From the NCBI GenBank assembly GCA_964419935.1, contig CAYQQJ010000001.1, positions 62,001 to 126,000 of the forward strand: a DNA stretch of 64,000 nt. Reading direction: 5' to 3'. The notes below the pieces were generated by a model. The model had not been told where the DNA came from and did not search any database. It worked only from the letters and a program-made list of their open reading frames with translations. The DNA is from CAYQQJ01 sp964419935 (GTDB lineage Bacteria > Pseudomonadota > Gammaproteobacteria > Pseudomonadales > Cellvibrionaceae). Shown here piece by piece: positions 49,101-57,440 of this stretch. The first letter of the stretch is position 1. Each line of letters opens with the position of its first letter. The translations under genes and the position numbers were made by a program.

Positions 49101-51935
49101 GTTTCAGAAACAGCGTTTGCCATTGCTGCCGGCGGTTCCACCTGGTCGGTGCCGACGACGACGGCTGGTGATTATTCTGCTGTCATTAAAAATGCGGAGG
49201 ATCTGGTTCTCGCCAAGGTCGACTTCACCGTTGCTGGTGCTAGTAATCTGGGTGGTAACCTGGAGAAAACCGCGGAGTTGAATATCAAGCTGGATAAGTC
49301 CGACTATCGCAGCGGCGAAGAAATTGAACTGCAGATCACCGCGCCTTATACCGGCGCCGGATTGATTACCATTGAACGGGACCGGGTATACGCCTTTAAA
49401 TGGTTCCGTACAGACACCACGCGCAGCGTGCAGCGCATTCGCGTACCTGAAGAGTTGGAAGGTAATGGCTACGTCAATATCACCTTCGTGCGCTCGCTGG
49501 AGTCCGAAGAAATTTTTACTCAGCCGCTGAGCTACGCCGTGGCGCCTTTCAATGTTGATCGCAGCGCACGCACTGTAGACATTGCGCTCTCCGCGCCGGA
49601 CAAGGTGAAGCCCGGTACCGAACTCACCATTACATACCAAACCTCCCGCCCTGCGCGGATAGCCGTGTTCGCCGTGGATGAGGGCGTGCTGCAAGTTGCC
49701 AATTACGACACACCACAGCCTCTGGACACGTTTTTGCGCAAGCGTGCATTGCAGGTCAGTACCGCGCAAATGGCGGATTTACTCATGCCGGAATTCCGGT
49801 TGCTGCGGGAAGTTGCCGCCGCCGGCGGTGGTAGTCCGCCGTTGCTTTCTCGCGAGATGCTCAACAAAAACCTGAACCCATTCCAGCGCGGCATCAAGGC
49901 GCCGGTGGTGTTTTGGTCCGGTATTCTGGAGGCGACTGGCGCCGAACAGACGGTAAGTTTCACCGTGCCGGATCACTTTGACGGTCAGTTGCGTTTGATG
50001 GCAGTCGCCAGCGCGGCTCAAGCTGCCGGCTCCGCCCAGGCGAGCACGCTGGTGCGCGGGCCGTTTGTACTGCAACCGAATTTGATTACGTCGGCGGCAC
50101 CCGGTGATACCTTCGAGGTGAGTGTTGGTGTGACCAATGCGCTACCAGCGGAAAATGGCAGGGCAGCGATTGAGGTCAGCGCCGTGCCCAGCAAACACCT
50201 GGAAGTGGTTGGCGAATTGAAACAGCAACTCGAACTGGCACCGGGGCAGGAAAGTCGCGCGCGTTTCCAGGTGAAAGCGACAGAACACTTGGGTGGTGCT
50301 GAATTGGTTTTTCACGCGGTTTCCGGCGAACACAGCATCAGCCGAACCGCAACCGTGAGCGTACGGCCGGCAGTGCCGCATCGCACATCCCTGAAGGCTG
50401 GCATCAGTACCACGGGAAAAGGGGAACTGACGCTCGATCGAGAATTGAAACCGGAGCTGGCAGAGCAGGAGGCAACACTCGGTTACAGCCCTCTGATTCT
50501 GGCCACCGGTTTACAGACATGGCTCGAAGCCTATCCTCATGCCTGTACCGAGCAGATTGTCAGTCGTGTATTCCCGATGTTGGCGCTGACGGGCGACCCG
50601 ATCATGGCACTGGATCGCGAGTCGACCCTTGAACAATATCGCAATGTCATCGGTAGTTTGCAGGCGCGTCAGCACGCCAATGGGGCTTTCAGCTTCTGGC
50701 CGGGCCTGCGTTATCAGCATGTTTTCGCCAGCATTTATGCAATGCATTTTCTGACCGATGCCGCTGCACTGGATATTACAGTGCCGGCAGACATGCAGGC
50801 GACCGGCCTCGAATACCTGCGTACCCTGGCAGCGGCGCAGCCGCAAAATCATCGCACATATGAACAGGCGTACGCGATTTACGTATTGACTCGCAACGGG
50901 CGCGTTACAACAAATTATTTAACCCAGCTGCAGGAGTATCTTGAAAAGCAGCAGTCGACGACCTGGCGGCAGGAATTGACGGCAAGTTACATGGCCGCCT
51001 CCTATCAGTTGCTCAAGCTGAATGACTTGGCGCAGAAACTGATTGATGGTTACAGCTACGCTAAAGCCGGCAGTGACTTTGAACGGGACATGGATTCTGC
51101 TTTGGCGCGCAATGCACAGTATGTGTATTTGCTTGCGCAACATTTTCCGGAAAAACTGGCAGCACTGGATGATGCCGCTATTCAACGGTTGGTGATGCCG
51201 ATTTCCGAAGGCCGCTACAACACGCTATCGTCTGCATACACCATTCTGGCACTCGGCGCCTGGGGTGCCCAGGCAGCGGATGCGGCAAGCAGTGCGGGTG
51301 AGCCACTGCAAATTTCCGCGGCGACGGACGCAGCATCCGACAGTGCCCAGCTGGCCCAAGGCACGCCACCGGTTTTACGTCACGCAGTACCCGTGGCGCA
51401 ACGCTGGCTGGCTTTTGCCGGTGGGAATCAGCAGCGGCTGTTCTACACCGCTACCCAATCCGGTTACGACGCGCAGTTGCCGACGCAGGTTATTAGTGAC
51501 GGCCTGGAAATTGTGCGCGAATATCTGGATGCTGACGGCAATGTCGTTACCTCGGCAGTGCAAGGCAGTGAACTCACCGTGCGGTTGCGGGTGCGCGCGC
51601 TGGACAACCGCCAGCACGACAACATTGCCGTAGTTGACTTATTGCCCGGTGGTTTCGAGGTGCAGCGGGATTCAATTCGCGATCAGAACGGTACCGACAA
51701 TCAAAACGGCAGCAGTGGCCCAAAAGCCAGTTGGGCGACGGATTATCAGGATATCCGCGAGGATCGTGTGGTCCTGTATGGCACAGTCGACAGTAGCGTG
51801 AGTACCTTTACCTACAAAGTAAAACTCTCTGGCGTCGGTACCTTCACCATTCCCCCGGGGTTCGCAGAATCCATGTATAAACCCCACTTGCAAGCGCAGT
51901 CGCTGGCGGGGGAGTTTGAGGTAACGCGGCCGTAG
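46155..51935 (+). CDS. bacterial alpha-2-macroglobulin
   Basis: A 1926-residue periplasmic protease-trap protein. An N-terminal membrane helix (about residues 42-66) replaces the lipobox seen in the E. coli homologue YfhM. MG-type beta domains, the bait-region part and a thioester sequence CTEQ (C1464) follow, then the alpha-helical thioester domain and a C-terminal receptor-like domain. Bacterial alpha-2-macroglobulins covalently capture attacking proteases. The neighbouring pbpC (PBP1C) gene is the classic partner, and the pair is thought to protect and repair the peptidoglycan layer. The gap contains a repeat and a REP-like palindrome. Confidence 0.9.
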   Translation: MSKGSKRVRKALAMLFGNIQWAAPPWLRKLSDARQQHPRGFKAGIAAVIVIPLLLFGAYQLWQLLPQPVLTQVTVEAPGVTPVGDDGTLYPPPLTLQFHTRYADARDEGPRTAARLELLDKDLSQGVSLQPAHVGTWRWLDENTLRFEPEDDWPAGQEYTVTLAPELFADGIELADDGPTFTTPRIEASLRKLAFYQNPEDPSEHSVVATLGFTHSVDVDSLKDHLSLSMRKEGATIDVAPTPYAYEVTTGKQGREAYITSVPLTLPEQENFMALTVAPGVAAELGSSVTESSVSSKVRIPSISSFFRVESIDTRIIRNKEGKPEQTLVIEFTDGVQTDVISEEIEAWELPDNQYWSRDEVDEALLSRSRQLTLRGNPSAHEYARLQSFVFDASEGKQVLIKLPAGLKSQGKFIMTVPYTTLLRAPNYPREARIVGEGALLAMTGDRTLSLQARGVPALRVELFRLMDDQVNHLVTQTHGDLASASFNYNFNETHMSERFERVLPLQAKSPADAAYASLDLAPFLKSAGRGMFVVRVEGWDPANKRSIYGADDRRLVLLTDLSIIVKNNSDNTHSLFVHSLDQQMPVADAVVELLGLNGLPIVTARTDAQGHVDLPDVSGFSGEKQPAVYLVRKGGDIAFLPFERYERKLDYSRFETGGQRTFNDDEQQLNAAVFSDRGIYRPGEQGHLGVMVKQDDWQPVQGVPIEITLTDPRNNVVKKETLALPADGFVEMPFAFAVTDPTGEYRAQVFLLDEANNHYRRQLGMVSISVEEFQPDTMRIRTHILDSDAPGWQTPLQFQAQVTLENLFGLPAQDRRVQASYNLQPTRFHFQRFADYVFEDPFREDENRLTSSVSEQLPEALSNVDGQARFSMDLSGYGRGLFRLNFEAEGYETGGGRSVTARSSTLVSPAEQLVGWKADGDLNYLRRNAERNLSFIAANPQLEAVALDGLTLEVQERRSISTLVRQNDGTLAYQTIVKPVAVSETAFAIAAGGSTWSVPTTTAGDYSAVIKNAEDLVLAKVDFTVAGASNLGGNLEKTAELNIKLDKSDYRSGEEIELQITAPYTGAGLITIERDRVYAFKWFRTDTTRSVQRIRVPEELEGNGYVNITFVRSLESEEIFTQPLSYAVAPFNVDRSARTVDIALSAPDKVKPGTELTITYQTSRPARIAVFAVDEGVLQVANYDTPQPLDTFLRKRALQVSTAQMADLLMPEFRLLREVAAAGGGSPPLLSREMLNKNLNPFQRGIKAPVVFWSGILEATGAEQTVSFTVPDHFDGQLRLMAVASAAQAAGSAQASTLVRGPFVLQPNLITSAAPGDTFEVSVGVTNALPAENGRAAIEVSAVPSKHLEVVGELKQQLELAPGQESRARFQVKATEHLGGAELVFHAVSGEHSISRTATVSVRPAVPHRTSLKAGISTTGKGELTLDRELKPELAEQEATLGYSPLILATGLQTWLEAYPHACTEQIVSRVFPMLALTGDPIMALDRESTLEQYRNVIGSLQARQHANGAFSFWPGLRYQHVFASIYAMHFLTDAAALDITVPADMQATGLEYLRTLAAAQPQNHRTYEQAYAIYVLTRNGRVTTNYLTQLQEYLEKQQSTTWRQELTASYMAASYQLLKLNDLAQKLIDGYSYAKAGSDFERDMDSALARNAQYVYLLAQHFPEKLAALDDAAIQRLVMPISEGRYNTLSSAYTILALGAWGAQAADAASSAGEPLQISAATDAASDSAQLAQGTPPVLRHAVPVAQRWLAFAGGNQQRLFYTATQSGYDAQLPTQVISDGLEIVREYLDADGNVVTSAVQGSELTVRLRVRALDNRQHDNIAVVDLLPGGFEVQRDSIRDQNGTDNQNGSSGPKASWATDYQDIREDRVVLYGTVDSSVSTFTYKVKLSGVGTFTIPPGFAESMYKPHLQAQSLAGEFEVTRP

Positions 51936-51986
51936 GATTCTTGATGGAAAGGCACAGTTATTCAATAAACCACGAACGGAAGTTTG

Positions 51987-52065
51987 TAGCCTGGATGGAG
52001 TGGAACGCAATCCGGGAAGACCTGCCGCTGACTGTCCTGGATTGCGTTGCACTCCATCCAGGCTA
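51987..52065. repeat. REP-like palindrome
   Basis: The left arm (51987-52017) and right arm (52035-52065) are complementary at 29 of 31 positions, with a 17-base loop. The arm begins TAGCCTGGATGGAGTG and continues to AACGCAATCC. The same arm occurs alone at 36185-36215, which marks it as a dispersed element rather than a terminator unique to this gene. Confidence 0.8.
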
Positions 52066-52140
52066 GGGTGCTCGTATCTAACCGCGGCCTGCGGGTAATG
52101 TTTATTTCGAGGCCTAATGTTAATCGGGTGCACCAAAGTA

Positions 52141-52246
52141 GTTGGTCATCAGGGTAGACCTTTTAAAACCCTCGCGGCAGGGATGCCGCGCGGGAGCCAC
52201 AGGGACGTGTTTATGCGTTTTCAAAAGGTCTACCCTGATGACCAAC
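52141..52246. repeat. structured repeat, copy B
   Basis: About 25 matching pairs in complementary arms (52141-52166; 52221-52246). Inside are GCGGCAGGGATGCCGC and GGGAGCCACAGGGACGTGTT. The arms are similar to copy A but not identical, with changes mirrored on both sides. The repeat lies between the alpha-2-macroglobulin and PBP1C genes, and an apparent frame from 52117 through it into pbpC is not the gene start. Confidence 0.8.
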
Positions 52247-52305
52247 GGCGCGAAGCCCAGTATCGCTACCGAATCCATGTCCTCAGGGTCTGTCGAATAT
52301 CAATA

Positions 52306-54666
52306 ATGGAAGTTCTAAAAATTAAACACAGATCGGTGCGTATTATCTTCGCACGTGTTCTTCTGGTCAGTGTTGTACTCGCCGGGGGGCTTTGGATTTT
52401 TTGTCCCAAGCCCAGCTTGTATGGCGATACATCATTTTCCACCGCGGTGTTCGACAGCAACGGTGGATTGTTGAGGCTGACTCTCGCCGATGATGATCGC
52501 TACCGTTTGAAAACCTCACTGAGCGATATTGCGCCGGCCGCCGTCGAAGCCACCTTACTCTATGAGGACGACTGGTTCTATCGCCATCCCGGTGTCAATC
52601 CGGTGTCCCTGTTGCGCGCGGTTTGGGTGACCTATGTGAGCGGCGAACGCACGGTTGGCGCCTCAACACTGACCATGCAATTGGCGCGTTTGTGTTTCTC
52701 TCTGAATTCCAGTTCCCCGCTCGGCAAGCTGCAGCAAATTCTGCGGGCATTGCAGCTGGAGCGACACTACAGCAAAAACGAAATTCTGGAAGCCTATCTC
52801 AACCTGGCGCCCTACGGCGGTAATGTTGAAGGCATAGGCACCGCAAGTCGGATTTATTTCGATAAAAACGCGCGGGATCTTACGGTGCTGGAAGCACTGA
52901 CGTTGGCTGTGATTCCCCAGGACCCTAACGCGCGCGGCCCGCGTATGACAGGTGAGACCGCTGAACTCACCGCAGCCCGTAGCCGCGCATTTCGGCTCTG
53001 GCAACAACAGCATCCGGAAGATGCGGATTTGGCATCGCGGGTCGCGATGCGAATGCCTTTGCGTCATCGCAGCCAGTTGCCGTTCGAGGCGCCGCATTTT
53101 GTTGATCGCGTATTGCAAAAGGCCACAGTCAGCGGCCGTGTGTACACAACGCTGGATCCAGACATGCAGCGTATGGCGCATGATCTGGTGGAGCGTTACG
53201 TGGCCGAACGGCGCACCGTCGGCATTCGAAATGCTGCCGTGTTGCTGGTGGATACGCGGGATGTTTCCGTCAGCGCGCTTGTCGGTTCAGCGGACTGGTA
53301 CAACGACCAAATTCACGGCCAGGTTAATGGCACCGCCGCACGGCGATCACCAGGTTCCGCACTCAAGCCGTTTATTTATACGATGGCATTGGATCAGGGC
53401 TTGATCCATCCAATGACGCTTATGGAGGATGCACCGGTACGCTTTGGTGTTTATACGCCAGAGAATTTTGACCAGGGTTTTATTGGCCCCGTGTTTGCGC
53501 AAGACGCGCTGATTTACAGCCGCAATATTCCCGCCGTGACACTTGCCGCGCAACTGAAACAGCCGGATTTTTACGACTTGTTGAAAACCGCCGGTATTGA
53601 CGCCATGCAGTCGCGGGAATTTTACGGTCTGGCGATTGCCCTGGGCGGTATTGAAGTCACTATGGAAGAAATGGTGTCGCTCTATGCAACCTTGGCCAAT
53701 GGCGGTGTGCAGCACTCATTGGCCTTTTTGCGCGAGCAGGCAAGGCCGCGGCCGGGACGACCATTATTCAGTGCGGAGGCGGCATTCATCACCGGTGACA
53801 TGCTTGCGCGAAATCCGCGGCCAAATACAACAGTGGGATTGGGTTCAGCGGATACTCTCTTTATTCCATGGAAAACCGGCACATCCTACGCGTTTCGCGA
53901 TGCCTGGTCCGTTGGCTTGGTCGGGCCTTACGTGCTCGCGGTGTGGGTCGGCAATTTCAGTGGCGAAGGCAACCCGGCCTTTGTCGGTAGTCGCGCAGCT
54001 GCGCCATTGTTTTTTCGTTTGGCAGATGCCTTGCGCTACCGGGGCATAAATCCGAATCATCATCGTCCAGAACCGACTAGCCTAAATGTTCGCCGGGTGG
54101 ACGTGTGCGCAGCAACCGGTGATCTCCCCAACCGCTATTGTCCGCATATGGATACTGCCTGGTTCATTCCCGGCGTGTCGCCCATTAAAATTTCCGATGT
54201 CTACCGACCGGTACGTGTCGATCCCGTAACCGGACGGCGGGTGTGTCCGGATTACAACGGACCCACTACAACGGAAGTGTTCGAGTTCTGGCCATCAAAC
54301 CTGCTTGATCTGTTTCGCAAAGCGGGATTGCCCCGCCGTACACCGCCGCCCTTTATGGCGGCATGCTCATTGACGGAAACCGCGAGTACCGGTATGCCGC
54401 CGCGCATTATTACGCCGCAGCCGACGCTGACCTACAGCGTGCGCGCGGATCGTTTGGAAGAAGAACGCATTGGTTTTCAGGCGCGTGCTGATGCCGATGC
54501 GAAAACACTTTTCTGGTTTCTCGACGGTCATTTTGTCGGCCGCAGCAAGCCAGGCACGCCGTTGTTCTGGCAGGCGAAGCCCGGCAATTATCGAGTGAGA
54601 GTTGTGGATGATTTGGGTCGCGCCGATGGCGTTACCTTGCGTGTGGCGCTGTTGCCGCAGATTTGA
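52306..54666 (+). CDS. pbpC: penicillin-binding protein 1C
   Basis: A 786-residue bifunctional peptidoglycan synthase. A membrane helix (about 16-32) is followed by a GT51 transglycosylase domain (about 55-225; glutamate E87 in YEDDWFYRHPG), a transpeptidase domain with the SALK serine (S351) and K354, YSRN and KTGTS (K523), and a C-terminal BiPBP_C beta domain (about 700-785). Alpha-2-macroglobulin upstream is its usual neighbour. The start at 52306 gives the normal N terminus. A longer frame from 52117 would translate repeat copy B and is not credible. Confidence 0.93.
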   Translation: MEVLKIKHRSVRIIFARVLLVSVVLAGGLWIFCPKPSLYGDTSFSTAVFDSNGGLLRLTLADDDRYRLKTSLSDIAPAAVEATLLYEDDWFYRHPGVNPVSLLRAVWVTYVSGERTVGASTLTMQLARLCFSLNSSSPLGKLQQILRALQLERHYSKNEILEAYLNLAPYGGNVEGIGTASRIYFDKNARDLTVLEALTLAVIPQDPNARGPRMTGETAELTAARSRAFRLWQQQHPEDADLASRVAMRMPLRHRSQLPFEAPHFVDRVLQKATVSGRVYTTLDPDMQRMAHDLVERYVAERRTVGIRNAAVLLVDTRDVSVSALVGSADWYNDQIHGQVNGTAARRSPGSALKPFIYTMALDQGLIHPMTLMEDAPVRFGVYTPENFDQGFIGPVFAQDALIYSRNIPAVTLAAQLKQPDFYDLLKTAGIDAMQSREFYGLAIALGGIEVTMEEMVSLYATLANGGVQHSLAFLREQARPRPGRPLFSAEAAFITGDMLARNPRPNTTVGLGSADTLFIPWKTGTSYAFRDAWSVGLVGPYVLAVWVGNFSGEGNPAFVGSRAAAPLFFRLADALRYRGINPNHHRPEPTSLNVRRVDVCAATGDLPNRYCPHMDTAWFIPGVSPIKISDVYRPVRVDPVTGRRVCPDYNGPTTTEVFEFWPSNLLDLFRKAGLPRRTPPPFMAACSLTETASTGMPPRIITPQPTLTYSVRADRLEEERIGFQARADADAKTLFWFLDGHFVGRSKPGTPLFWQAKPGNYRVRVVDDLGRADGVTLRVALLPQI

Positions 54667-54708
54667 ATTAATAATGATTTGGTGTGTTTGCCATTGGGGG
54701 AGACATGA

Positions 54709-54804
54709 ATTCGACATTAACTCTTGTGACACGCCGTAAATACGTCCCTGTAGGCTCGACACCAGCATCCATGCTGGTGACGGTCACAACAGCAAATGTC
54801 GAAT
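54709..54804 (-). repeat. structured repeat, copy C
   Basis: Opposite orientation to copies A and B. Arms are ATTCGACATT/AATGTCGAAT (54709-54718; 54795-54804) and TTGTGAC/GTCACAA (54724-54730; 54783-54789). The hairpin ACCAGCATCCATGCTGGT is at 54761-54778. On the minus strand the core reads GAGCCTACAGGGACGTATTT. Only the core is shared with copies A and B; the arms have a different sequence. Confidence 0.75.
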
Positions 54805-54874
54805 CCACGTCTTCAAGTTTCGTGGGACTCGTTGCATAGCCTCGGACAAGATTCCATGCGCAAAAAAATCGTCA

Positions 54875-55846
54875 CTACGGAATCAAAATAGTAGACCCCG
54901 TCGTTTGACGTGCTTCCAATGCCCGATGTGCATCAGCCACCTTGGCAAGTTCAAACCGTTGTCCGATGTTAATCGACAAGACACCATTGCGTACCAGGTC
55001 GAACATATTCGCGGCGGCTTCCAGCTCCAGCTTGCGATCCGTAAAATAAGCGGCGAGAGTGGGGCGGGTTAGGTAAAGCGAGCCTTTGGACGCGAGGACA
55101 CCGAGGTTGGGTACAGTCACCGGCCCGGAGGAATTGCCGAAACTGACCATCAGACCGCGAGGGCGCAAGCAATCCAGGGATTGCTCAAAGGTATCCTTGC
55201 CAATAGAGTCGTACACCACATCTACGCCACGACCGTCAGTCAAGGTTTTCACCCGATCAACAAAATTTTCCTGTCGTAGATTGATGACTTCGTCAATGCC
55301 GTTGGCTTTCGCCAGTTCCGCTTTTTCATCAGAACCCACGGTGCCGATTACTCGCGCGCCGAGATGTTTCGCCCACTGCACTGCAAGTGAGCCGACGCCG
55401 CCGGCAGCGGCGTGAAACAGAATGGTCTCGCCTTTTTTGAGTGGCCAGGTCATGGTCAAGAGATAGCACACCGTCATGCCTTTCAGGGCGATTGCTGCAG
55501 CCGTTTCGAACGCAATATCATCCGGCAAAGGCAACACTCTGGCAGCGGGAATCAGTCGCTCCTGTGCGTAAGAGCCCATTGGTCCGTAATAGCAGACGCG
55601 GTCACCAGACTTGAATTCATTAACGCCTTCACCAACTTCAATTACCGCCCCGGCGGCTTCGCTGCCAGGTGTAAATGGTCGTTCGTTTGGGTAAAGCCCG
55701 GTGCGATGATATACGTCGATGAAATTCAGCCCTATGGCTTCATGCCGGATTTTAAGCTGTCCGGCGCCCGGAGAGCCGACACTGCGCTCTTCGTACTGCA
55801 AAACTTCCGGTCCGCCGAACTCGTGTACGCAAATGGCGTTGGTCAT
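54875..55846 (-). CDS. NADPH:quinone oxidoreductase, zeta-crystallin type
   Basis: A 323-residue MDR-superfamily enzyme without the catalytic-zinc ligands. It shows QYEERSVGSPGAGQLKIRHEAIGLNFIDVYHRTGLYP, then the Rossmann motif AAAGGVGSLAVQWAKHLGA. It matches E. coli Qor-type quinone reductases, which reduce quinones with NADPH. It is the third leftward gene after doxX and the dioxygenase, with a gap of about 120 bases, so it may or may not belong to that operon. Confidence 0.9.
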   Translation of the reverse strand: MTNAICVHEFGGPEVLQYEERSVGSPGAGQLKIRHEAIGLNFIDVYHRTGLYPNERPFTPGSEAAGAVIEVGEGVNEFKSGDRVCYYGPMGSYAQERLIPAARVLPLPDDIAFETAAAIALKGMTVCYLLTMTWPLKKGETILFHAAAGGVGSLAVQWAKHLGARVIGTVGSDEKAELAKANGIDEVINLRQENFVDRVKTLTDGRGVDVVYDSIGKDTFEQSLDCLRPRGLMVSFGNSSGPVTVPNLGVLASKGSLYLTRPTLAAYFTDRKLELEAAANMFDLVRNGVLSINIGQRFELAKVADAHRALEARQTTGSTILIP

Positions 55847-55969
55847 GTGTCGTCCTCTCGGTGGTCGTGATTTGAAATGGCGCTAATGGATAGCATTGCT
55901 AGGTTTCATTCACAGGATACTGATGCTTTCAGTGGCGAGGTGCAAGTTCGATAATGTCATCGCCGCCGC

Positions 55970-56791
55970 TTATGTGACCGGCTGACCAAATCGGAACGCT
56001 GATTGCAGCGTACCCATAACCGTATCCTGAAACACTTGTTTGCCGGCATCTCCAAGAGCTGCACCGGCGGCTACGTGAAGCGGAAGCAAATGTTCCTCGC
56101 GAGGGTGGGAACCTCTTGCACCGGGAGCCGTTGCCCAATGACTGAGGCGTTGCTCCCGATCTTTCGTATTGGCGGCGACGGCCTCCGCCAGCCATTGATT
56201 GAAGCTTATCGAGTCCGGATCCACTGCGCCGCTATCGCCGGAGCGGTGGAACCGTTGCATATTGTGAAAACTCATACCTGTCCCGACAATAAGTACGCCT
56301 TCGTCGCGCAACGGTGCCAACGCACGGCCGAATTCAATATGCGCTTGCGGGTCCATATCCTGTCGCAAAGACAATTGCACCACGGGAATATCGGCATTCG
56401 GAATGGCCACTTTCAATGGAATAAAAACCCCGTGGTCGAAATCCCGTTCCTCCAGGTTATGCGCAATATTCTGTTCCGCCAGCAAATTTGCGATGCGTCC
56501 TGTCAGTTCGACAGAACCGCTCGCCGGCCAGGTGAGCTGATAGGTGTGCGCGGGAAAGCCATAGTAGTCAAACAGCAGTTGTGGTTGGCGGGCCGAGTTA
56601 ATCGTAAACTGCGGCGTTTCCCAGTGCCCGGAAATAACGACCAAAGCTTTAGGGCGCGCACCGGCATCGTCAATCAAACGGCTTAGCCAGTCTTTTGTGG
56701 CGTCCCAGACCGTGAGCGGATTCCACTCCATAAAAAAACAGGGGCCGGCGCCGTGGGGAATAAAATAGCTCGGAAATCGTGTGTTGGACAT
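55970..56791 (-). CDS. class III extradiol dioxygenase, DODA/YgiD type
   Basis: A 273-residue member of the 4,5-DOPA-type extradiol dioxygenase family (LigB-like). Metal-site histidines are likely in PHGAGP (H13), SGHWE (H56) and a later EEHLLPLH; DHGVFIPLK (H120) is the typical active-site loop. E. coli YgiD opens DOPA rings; the physiological substrate here is unknown. AGGAG supports the ATG at 56791. It lies 68 bases after doxX on the same strand. Confidence 0.88.
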   Translation of the reverse strand: MSNTRFPSYFIPHGAGPCFFMEWNPLTVWDATKDWLSRLIDDAGARPKALVVISGHWETPQFTINSARQPQLLFDYYGFPAHTYQLTWPASGSVELTGRIANLLAEQNIAHNLEERDFDHGVFIPLKVAIPNADIPVVQLSLRQDMDPQAHIEFGRALAPLRDEGVLIVGTGMSFHNMQRFHRSGDSGAVDPDSISFNQWLAEAVAANTKDREQRLSHWATAPGARGSHPREEHLLPLHVAAGAALGDAGKQVFQDTVMGTLQSAFRFGQPVT

Positions 56792-56859
56792 GCTAGCTCC
56801 TGTAGGATTGTGAGATTGAAAAACCAAAAATCGTAAGTGGGTGCAGTGAAAACTGAACC

Positions 56860-57351
56860 TTAAAAAGGCAGGCCCAGTTTCTTGTCCAGTGACAGTTCAG
56901 CACCGCCGCGCAGCACAATGGCTACCGCCAATACAAACCACATCAACGGGTACTCAATGCCGCCGTTAGTCCAGAAAAAGCCCTGCGCGGCATGTACCGT
57001 CAAGGTTACAGCCAGCAGAACAGCAACCGCGAGCGCTGCAGGGCGAGTGAGCAAGCCAAATACCAAGGCCAGACCACCAAAGAATTCCACTGCGCCAGCC
57101 AGTCCAGCCCAAAGAATTCCCGGATTCATGCCCAACGATCCTGCGAAAAACTGACCGGTTGCCTCCAGTCCGTAACCGCCAAACCAGCCAAACAATTTCT
57201 GCGCCCCGTGGGGGATTAACAGCAATCCCGTTACCACCCGCACCAGGGGCCATGCCAGGTTTGACAGCTTATCCAGTGATTGAACGCCAGCTGTGGGTGT
57301 ATGTATTTTCTGCGCATTGGCCGTTTGTGTATTAATGACTTGTGTGTTCAT
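56860..57351 (-). CDS. DoxX-family membrane protein
   Basis: A 163-residue membrane protein with four hydrophobic helices after a 30-residue Thr/Gln-rich N terminus. It has the family GLLLIPHGAQKLFGWFGGYG and FGGLALVFGLLTRPAA. DoxX-like proteins are often linked to thiosulfate or quinone redox reactions, but most are untested. The ATG at 57351 has GGAGC upstream. It is the first gene of the leftward doxX-dioxygenase pair, divergent from a LysR regulator only about 90 bases away. Confidence 0.85.
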   Translation of the reverse strand: MNTQVINTQTANAQKIHTPTAGVQSLDKLSNLAWPLVRVVTGLLLIPHGAQKLFGWFGGYGLEATGQFFAGSLGMNPGILWAGLAGAVEFFGGLALVFGLLTRPAALAVAVLLAVTLTVHAAQGFFWTNGGIEYPLMWFVLAVAIVLRGGAELSLDKKLGLPF

Positions 57352-57440
57352 GAGAAGTGCTCCAGTTATATGAAATAGGGCTTTATCAGCCAGATGTCGG
57401 CAGGATAGAATGGTTTCCAGAATATTGGGAGGCTGTGATA

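Noticed and set aside
52117..52305. Longer N terminus of PBP1C
   Set aside because: It would translate repeat copy B and place the membrane helix far from the N terminus.
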